Below, piece after piece: positions 59,178-64,000 of a stretch of DNA of 64,000 nucleotides. The notes below the pieces were generated by a model. The model made no database searches. It was not told where the DNA came from and saw only the letters and a program-made list of their open reading frames with translations. Source of the DNA: an uncultured Eubacteriales bacterium (lineage in GTDB: Bacteria > Bacillota > Clostridia > Christensenellales > Borkfalkiaceae); contig CAJLKN010000009.1 in NCBI GenBank assembly GCA_905207235.1, positions 17,261 through 81,260 on the forward strand. The letters run 5' to 3'. Made by a program: the position numbers and the translations under genes. Each line of letters begins with the position of its first letter. The first letter of the stretch is position 1.

Positions 59178-60625
59178 AAAAAGTTATTTCCGCTCTCTCC
59201 GAAGGGCTCAAAAACAAGCAGTTTTCCGCAACCGAACTAACAAAAAAATATATTTCCGAAATCGAAAAGATAAATCCCGTCATCAACGCATACGTTCACA
59301 CGACGTTTGAAACGGCGCTCGAAAACGCCGCTTATGCCGATAAGCTCATTGCCGAGGGCAAAGCGAGCGCGCTCACGGGCATACCTTTCACGCTCAAAGA
59401 CAATATCGCAACCGACGGACTTTTAACGACGTGCTGTTCCAGGATACTCGAAGGCTTCCGTCCCTACTACAACGCGACAGTGTGGGAAAGGCTCAGAGAG
59501 CGCGGCGCGGTCCTTCTCGGCAAGACCAATATGGACGAATTCGCCATGGGCTCGACGAGCGAAACTTCGGTTTACGGCGCGCCTTTAAACCCCAGAAATC
59601 ACTCCGTGGTTACGGGCGGTTCGTCAGGCGGCGTAGCTGCTGCGGTGTGCGCAGATATTGCGGCATACGGTCTCGGCTCGGATACGGGCGGTTCTATCCG
59701 CCAGCCTGCGGCTTTCTGCGGCATAGTCGGCTTCAAGCCGACATACGGCGCGGTTTCGCGTTACGGACTTATCGCCTACGGCTCGTCGCTCGACCAGATA
59801 GGTCCAATGACCCATTCTGTAACAGATGCGGCTGTCGTTTATGACGCAATCAAGGGCGCGGACTGGCACGACCAGACTTCGGTTGATATATCTTCCGCTC
59901 CCACAGTGCTCAATCCCGACGTAAAGGGACTTAAAATAGGCGTTGCGGAGGAATTTTTCGACGGCATAGACGAGGGCATAAAGAGCGCCATAGACGCGGC
60001 AATATCCGCCTACGAACGCGCGGGTGCGCAGGTCGTCAGGGTAAAACTTCCCGCGCTTAAACAGGCGCTTCCCGTATATTATATAATCGCCTGCGCGGAG
60101 GCTTCATCCAACCTCGGCAGGTACGACGGCATACGCTACGGCTTCCGCGCAAAGGAATACGTCAGCGTGGACGACATGATAACAAAAACGCGCACGCAGG
60201 GCTTCGGCAAAGAGGTGCAAAAGCGCATAATGCTGGGCACTTACGTTCTTTCCAGCGGCTACTTCGACGCGTACTATAAAAAGGCTTGCATTCTCCGCCG
60301 CAAGATAGTTTCGCAGTTCGACGAAATGTTCGAAAAGTGCGACGTTCTTATAGCGCCCACCGCGCCCAACACGGCATTCCCCTTGGGATATGCTGGCGGC
60401 AATGCGATAGAAACCTATCTTTCCGACGTCTGCACCGTTCCCGTGAATATTGCGGGGCTTCCCGCAATATCGCTGCCCTGCGGCGTCGATAAAAGGGGAC
60501 TGCCCATCGGCATGCAGATAATCGGCAACAAGTTCGAAGACAGTAAGGTGCTTTCGGCGGCATACTTTGCCGAGGTCAATCCTCTCTGCTCGCTCGGCGA
60601 CACCGAAGGAGGCGTAAAGATATGA
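59174..60625 (+). CDS. gatA: Asp/Glu-tRNA amidotransferase subunit A
   Basis: A 483-residue amidase-signature enzyme that releases ammonia from glutamine. The Ser-cisSer-Lys triad is visible: Lys in FTLKDNIA, and two Ser in GGSSGGVAAAV and GSDTGGSIRQPA. The conserved GFKPTYGAVSRYGL follows. It overlaps gatC and gatB by 4 bases each, forming a coupled gatCAB set. Confidence 0.96.
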   Translation: MKKVISALSEGLKNKQFSATELTKKYISEIEKINPVINAYVHTTFETALENAAYADKLIAEGKASALTGIPFTLKDNIATDGLLTTCCSRILEGFRPYYNATVWERLRERGAVLLGKTNMDEFAMGSTSETSVYGAPLNPRNHSVVTGGSSGGVAAAVCADIAAYGLGSDTGGSIRQPAAFCGIVGFKPTYGAVSRYGLIAYGSSLDQIGPMTHSVTDAAVVYDAIKGADWHDQTSVDISSAPTVLNPDVKGLKIGVAEEFFDGIDEGIKSAIDAAISAYERAGAQVVRVKLPALKQALPVYYIIACAEASSNLGRYDGIRYGFRAKEYVSVDDMITKTRTQGFGKEVQKRIMLGTYVLSSGYFDAYYKKACILRRKIVSQFDEMFEKCDVLIAPTAPNTAFPLGYAGGNAIETYLSDVCTVPVNIAGLPAISLPCGVDKRGLPIGMQIIGNKFEDSKVLSAAYFAEVNPLCSLGDTEGGVKI

Positions 60626-62040
60626 AATACGATTTAGTGGCGGGACTTGAAACTCACGTAGAGCTTGCAACCGCAACCAAAATCTTCTGCGGCTGCACGA
60701 CGGCTTTCGGCGGCGAGCCCAACACCCATTGCTGCCCCGTCTGTACGGGTCAGCCGGGAACTCTGCCCATTCTCAATAAAAGGGTAGTGGAGTACGCCAT
60801 ACGCGCCGGACTTGCAACCCATTGCACTATCAACACAACCACTCACCTCGACCGCAAAAACTATTGCTATCCCGACCTGCCCAAGGCATACCAGATTTCG
60901 CAGTTCGACAAACCGCTCTGCGAGCACGGCTATGTCGAGCTGGACAGCGGCAAAAAGATAGGCATAACGCGCATTCACATTGAGGAGGACGCGGGAAAAT
61001 TAGTTCACGAGCGCGGCTTCACGTTCGTCGATTATAACCGCGGCGGCGTGCCCCTTATTGAAATAGTTTCCGAACCCGACATTTCCTCGCCGCGCGAAGC
61101 GAGGGAGTATATCGAAAAACTGCAACTCATAATGCGCTACATCGGCGTATCCGACTGCAAAATGCAGGAGGGCAGCATGAGGTGCGACGTAAACATTTCC
61201 TTAAAGCCCGCGGGCAGTCCAGTTTTCGGCACGAGGACGGAAATAAAGAATATGAACTCTTTAAGCCACATCGAAAAGGCTATGGAGTACGAATATTCCC
61301 GCCAGGCGGAAGTGCTCGACAATGGCGGAGAGGTCGTGCAGGCAACGCTGCGCTTCGACGAAACGACGGGCGAAACTTCGGTAATGCGCACCAAAGAGGA
61401 CGCGCAGGACTACCGCTATTTCCCCGAACCCGATATTCTGACAGTCGTCATTCCCGAAGAAAAAGTGCAGGAGATAAGGGATAATCTTCCCGAACTTCCC
61501 ACCGACAAATTTAAAAGATACACGGGCGAACTTAAAATAAACGCCTCGGCGGCGTCGCAGATAGTAAGGTATAAAGCCGCCTGCGACTTTATCGAAAAGG
61601 CTCTCTCGCTCGGAGCTTCGGCAAAGCACTGCATAAACTTCACCCTCGGCACAATTTTTTCCACGCTTGCAACCGAAGAAGACAAGGAAAACTTTAAAAT
61701 CAAGGTTTCGGCGGAAAATTTTGCACAGCTCATAAAGCTCATCGACGAGGGCAAAATAAACGTTACCGCCGCGCAGATAACGCTCGGCAAAATGCTCGAA
61801 GAGGGCAAGAGCGTCAAAGATTATATAAAGGAAGAGGATCTCGCGGGCGTCGCCGACGACGAGCTGGAAAAAATCTGCCGTCAGGTCATAGCCGAAAATC
61901 CTAAAATCATAGAAGATTTCAAGGGCGGCAAGGACAAGGCAATATGCGGACTTTACGGCTTCATCAAGCGTGCCACGGGCGGCAAAGCCGATATCCGAAA
62001 GGCGGACGCGCTTTTAAGAAAAATTATTTCCGAAAGCTGA
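60622..62040 (+). CDS. gatB: Asp/Glu-tRNA amidotransferase subunit B
   Basis: A 472-residue subunit that binds the mischarged tRNA, activates the Asp or Glu side chain with ATP and transfers ammonia. The N-terminus reads AGLETHVELATATKIFCGC and CPVCTGQPGTLP; the Cys residues fit the zinc site. The C-terminal YqeY-like tail domain ends GLYGFIKRATGGKADI. As the last operon gene, it completes Asn-tRNA(Asn) and possibly Gln-tRNA(Gln) synthesis. Confidence 0.96.
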   Translation: MKYDLVAGLETHVELATATKIFCGCTTAFGGEPNTHCCPVCTGQPGTLPILNKRVVEYAIRAGLATHCTINTTTHLDRKNYCYPDLPKAYQISQFDKPLCEHGYVELDSGKKIGITRIHIEEDAGKLVHERGFTFVDYNRGGVPLIEIVSEPDISSPREAREYIEKLQLIMRYIGVSDCKMQEGSMRCDVNISLKPAGSPVFGTRTEIKNMNSLSHIEKAMEYEYSRQAEVLDNGGEVVQATLRFDETTGETSVMRTKEDAQDYRYFPEPDILTVVIPEEKVQEIRDNLPELPTDKFKRYTGELKINASAASQIVRYKAACDFIEKALSLGASAKHCINFTLGTIFSTLATEEDKENFKIKVSAENFAQLIKLIDEGKINVTAAQITLGKMLEEGKSVKDYIKEEDLAGVADDELEKICRQVIAENPKIIEDFKGGKDKAICGLYGFIKRATGGKADIRKADALLRKIISES

Positions 62041-62102
62041 TAGCCTTTTTTAAGCAAAATCAGATATCTTTTTCGGTCTTTGACGAAATTAAAAATGTTG
62101 AA

Positions 62103-62143
62103 AAGCCGCCGCGCATTTTTTAAAATGCGCGGCGGCTTATTTT
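62103..62143 (+). terminator. Terminator of the aspS-gatCAB operon
   Basis: A perfect 17-bp stem (62103-62119 with 62122-62138) and a 2-base loop, followed by ATTTT, 62 bases after the gatB stop. Confidence 0.9.
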
Positions 62144-62258
62144 ATGCCCTCAATTTGCAGTTTATATTTTTCCTGCTCAAATATTAAATTTATTGCCCCG
62201 ACTTTGCCCGCCGCCTGCATAAATTTCAGATGATCGCTTGCCTGTACAAAGTTTTTTT

Positions 62259-62294
62259 AAGTTTATGCCCGCGCGTCGGGCATAAACTTTTTTA
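62259..62294 (+). terminator. Second terminator downstream of gatB
   Basis: A perfect 13-bp stem (62259-62271 with 62277-62289) with a 5-base loop, running into six T residues. It lies 115 bases after the gatB terminator with no open frame in between. The spacer 62144-62258 is AT-rich and has no recognised RNA. Confidence 0.8.
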
Positions 62295-62461
62295 TTGCGC
62301 AATAGATTAGTAAAGAAAAAGGGCGAGGGCGTCTTTAAAAATACAGCCTGTGTTTTGGCAGTCGTTTTCGTCAAAAATACAAAAAATTCGGCAAAGCTGC
62401 GGTAAATATTACAACGCGGCATTTGCTAATATTGGTGAGCACATTGGCATACGTCATAAAA

Positions 62462-63205
62462 ATGCGCGCGGTCATCTTCTGTTTTTGTGCCGCGCTTTTA
62501 ATTACCGCGCTTTCGCTTTCGGCATACTATTCGGGCGCATATGCAGTCTATTTCGGCGCGTCCTCGCGAAAAATTCCAATTTATTCGGTCGAAAGGCAGG
62601 ATAAAACCATTTCCATCTCCTTCGACTGCGCGTGGGGCACCGACCACACGGATGCAATTTTGTCCGCCCTCAAAAAAAACGACGTCAAGGCGACGTGGTT
62701 CATGGTCGAGTTCTGGACGGAAAAATACCCCGATTATGTCAAAAAGATAGACGAGGCGGGGCACGAAATAGGCACTCATTCGGCGACCCATTCATATATG
62801 TCAAAGCTCGGTAGAGCCGAAATTGAGAGCGAACTTAAATCCTCGTCCGAGGCTATAACTTCAATTACGGGCAAAAAGGTAGAGCTGTTCCGCCCGCCCT
62901 ACGGCGATTATGACGACGAACTCGTCAGCACGGCGGAAGCAAACGGATACTATGTAATTCAGTGGGACGTTGACAGTCTCGACTGGAAGGACCTTTCCGC
63001 CAACGACATAGCATTAAGAATAATAAATGCCGTCAAGCCCGGCAGCATAATACTCATGCACAACAACGGACTGCACACGGCGGAAGCGTTGCCCATGATA
63101 TTTTCCACGCTCAAAAACAGCGGCTACGAATTCGTGCCGATAGGCAACCTTATTTACCGCGAAAATTACACTGTGGACGTCAGCGGACGTCAGCAGCCTT
63201 TGTAA
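62462..63205 (+). CDS. Polysaccharide deacetylase (PdaB-like)
   Basis: About 247 residues from ATG 62462. In-frame TTG codons at 62423 and 62444 are alternative starts, and GGTGAG before 62444 leaves this open. An N-terminal hydrophobic helix (about 4-25) anchors or exports it. The NodB domain has the metal Asp in SFDCAWG, the His pair in GTHSATHSYM, RPPYGDYD and the C-terminal ILMHNN. The SFDxAWG spelling is typical of PdaB-like enzymes linked to spore cortex or cell-wall modification. Confidence 0.9.
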   Translation: MRAVIFCFCAALLITALSLSAYYSGAYAVYFGASSRKIPIYSVERQDKTISISFDCAWGTDHTDAILSALKKNDVKATWFMVEFWTEKYPDYVKKIDEAGHEIGTHSATHSYMSKLGRAEIESELKSSSEAITSITGKKVELFRPPYGDYDDELVSTAEANGYYVIQWDVDSLDWKDLSANDIALRIINAVKPGSIILMHNNGLHTAEALPMIFSTLKNSGYEFVPIGNLIYRENYTVDVSGRQQPL

Positions 63206-63231
63206 AGATAAATTTTTAAAGAGGTACTTTT

Positions 63232-63927
63232 ATGAATATCAATTGCGAAAAGAACAACAAAGTCTATATCTGCGGAAAGATAGTTTCGCCCGCGGTATTT
63301 TCACACGAGGTGTTCGGCGAAGGTTTTTATGAATTTTTCGTCGAAGTAAAACGCCTGTCGGGTCAGGCGGATATCCTTCCCGTAACCATTTCCGAAAGGC
63401 TCATGGGCGACGGCATGAAGGAGGGCGACACGCTGTGCGCTCTGGGGCAGTTCCGCTCGTACAACAAGCTCGAAAACGGCAAATCGCGCCTCATGCTCAC
63501 AGTTTTCGTGCGCGAAGTGCTCGCCTCGCAGCCTTCAAAAAATCCCAACTCGATAGTGCTTTCTGGCTACATATGCAAGCCGCCCGTCTATCGCACGACG
63601 CCCTTCAACAGAGAGATTGCCGACCTTTTGATAGCCGTCAACCGCTCGTATAACAAGAGCGATTACATCCCCGCTATTGCATGGGGCAGAAACGCGCGCT
63701 TTGTCAGCAATCTGGAGGTGGGCGACAAAGTGGCTCTCTCGGGAAGAATACAGTCGCGCGAGTACCAGAAAAAGCAGCCCGACGACAGTTTTGTAACAAT
63801 GACGGCGTACGAAGTTTCGGTATCCAAGCTGGCGGCGTTCGACGAATATTCCGATTTCGATATCGACAGCGAGTTCGATTTATACTCCGCCGCAGCTCAC
63901 AGAGAGGAGCACGGCGACAAGTTATAA
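63232..63927 (+). CDS. Single-stranded-DNA-binding-like protein with two OB folds
   Basis: 231 residues; AAAGAGGT precedes the ATG. Two SSB-like OB folds are visible. The first (about 8-98) starts NKVYICGKIVSPAVFSHEVFG; the second (about 107-190) has NSIVLSGYICKPPVYRTTPF and the typical SSB phrase YIPAIAWGRNARFVSNLEVGDKVALSGRIQSREYQ, quoted for its AWG and GRIQSREY motifs. The acidic tail differs from the DxxPF tip of normal SSB. It may act in replication or recombination, but it is not the standard one-OB SSB. Confidence 0.8.
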   Translation: MNINCEKNNKVYICGKIVSPAVFSHEVFGEGFYEFFVEVKRLSGQADILPVTISERLMGDGMKEGDTLCALGQFRSYNKLENGKSRLMLTVFVREVLASQPSKNPNSIVLSGYICKPPVYRTTPFNREIADLLIAVNRSYNKSDYIPAIAWGRNARFVSNLEVGDKVALSGRIQSREYQKKQPDDSFVTMTAYEVSVSKLAAFDEYSDFDIDSEFDLYSAAAHREEHGDKL

Positions 63928-64000
63928 GCCCTGAGGCGGCAAAAAATAACCATGCGGTAAAAATATAATAAAAAATAATGAAAAAATAATAAATTATGTG
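63928..64000. other. AT-rich end of window
   Basis: 73 bases with several TATAATAA-like runs and no hairpin or gene. They could hold the promoter of a gene beyond the window. Confidence 0.4.

Noticed and set aside
1..64000. CRISPR arrays, IS elements, prophage or integrative elements
   Set aside because: No regularly spaced repeats, transposase, integrase or attachment-site duplications were seen. Gene content is housekeeping and evenly biased in codon use.

Overview
The window reads as a chromosomal segment of an uncultured, spore-forming Bacillota (Clostridia). Four things point there. Sporulation genes are present (yqfC, yqfD, ylbJ, a PdaB-like deacetylase). Two T-box leaders and a cobalamin riboswitch are present. 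The Firmicute gene order yqfC-yqfD-phoH-yqfF-ybeY-era-yqzL-recO is kept. Promoters are of the SigA type and SD sequences are strong. A Christensenellales-type gut lineage would fit, but that is a guess. Genes are tightly packed, often with ATGA overlaps, and most units end in long GC-rich hairpins. I see no tRNA, rRNA, CRISPR array, IS element or prophage.

Layout. 1-8.3 kb: the end of a membrane protein, a GGDEF protein, a gyrase/topoisomerase IV pair and adenine deaminase. 8.3-14.1 kb: secA, prfB, a small four-helix-bundle-like protein and tsaD. 14.1-15.1 kb: a gene-poor stretch with a cluster of related 15-bp elements, leading into the ileS T-box. 15.1-21.1 kb: ileS (type 2), feoA, feoB and an RluA-type pseudouridine synthase. 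21.1-24.6 kb: citrate synthase on the minus strand, then a partner-switching sigma module (STAS protein, degenerate kinase-like protein, SigB-family sigma, RsbW-like kinase). 25.2-30.2 kb: a large membrane protein, a solo PucR-type HTH protein, an S41 protease, and a MinD-like/MinE-like pair. 30.6-40.3 kb: one 3,233-codon lipoprotein gene with large internal duplications and no recognised function, the most novel object here. 40.4-46.2 kb: the yqfC-to-recO cluster. 46.3-48.6 kb: a riboswitch-controlled B12 uptake operon divergent from bioY. 48.7-53.7 kb: alr, 5-formyl-THF cyclo-ligase, a membrane protein, rsmD, coaD, DAHP synthase and pheA. 53.7-56.8 kb: ylbJ, a patatin-like phospholipase and rarA. 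56.8-62.0 kb: T-box-aspS-gatC-gatA-gatB. 62.1-64 kb: polysaccharide deacetylase and a two-OB-fold SSB-like protein.

How the genes fit together. The T-box before aspS appears to carry an Asn (AAC) specifier, and aspS is followed by gatCAB. This fits a non-discriminating AspRS plus amidotransferase that makes Asn-tRNA(Asn), with the whole operon sensing uncharged tRNA(Asn). The cobalamin riboswitch controls a DUF4430-type lipoprotein and an ECF S-component, which points to B12 capture and import. The STAS/kinase/sigma genes form a complete partner-switching circuit with one surplus kinase-like protein. All calls come from reading the sequence; no database search was run.
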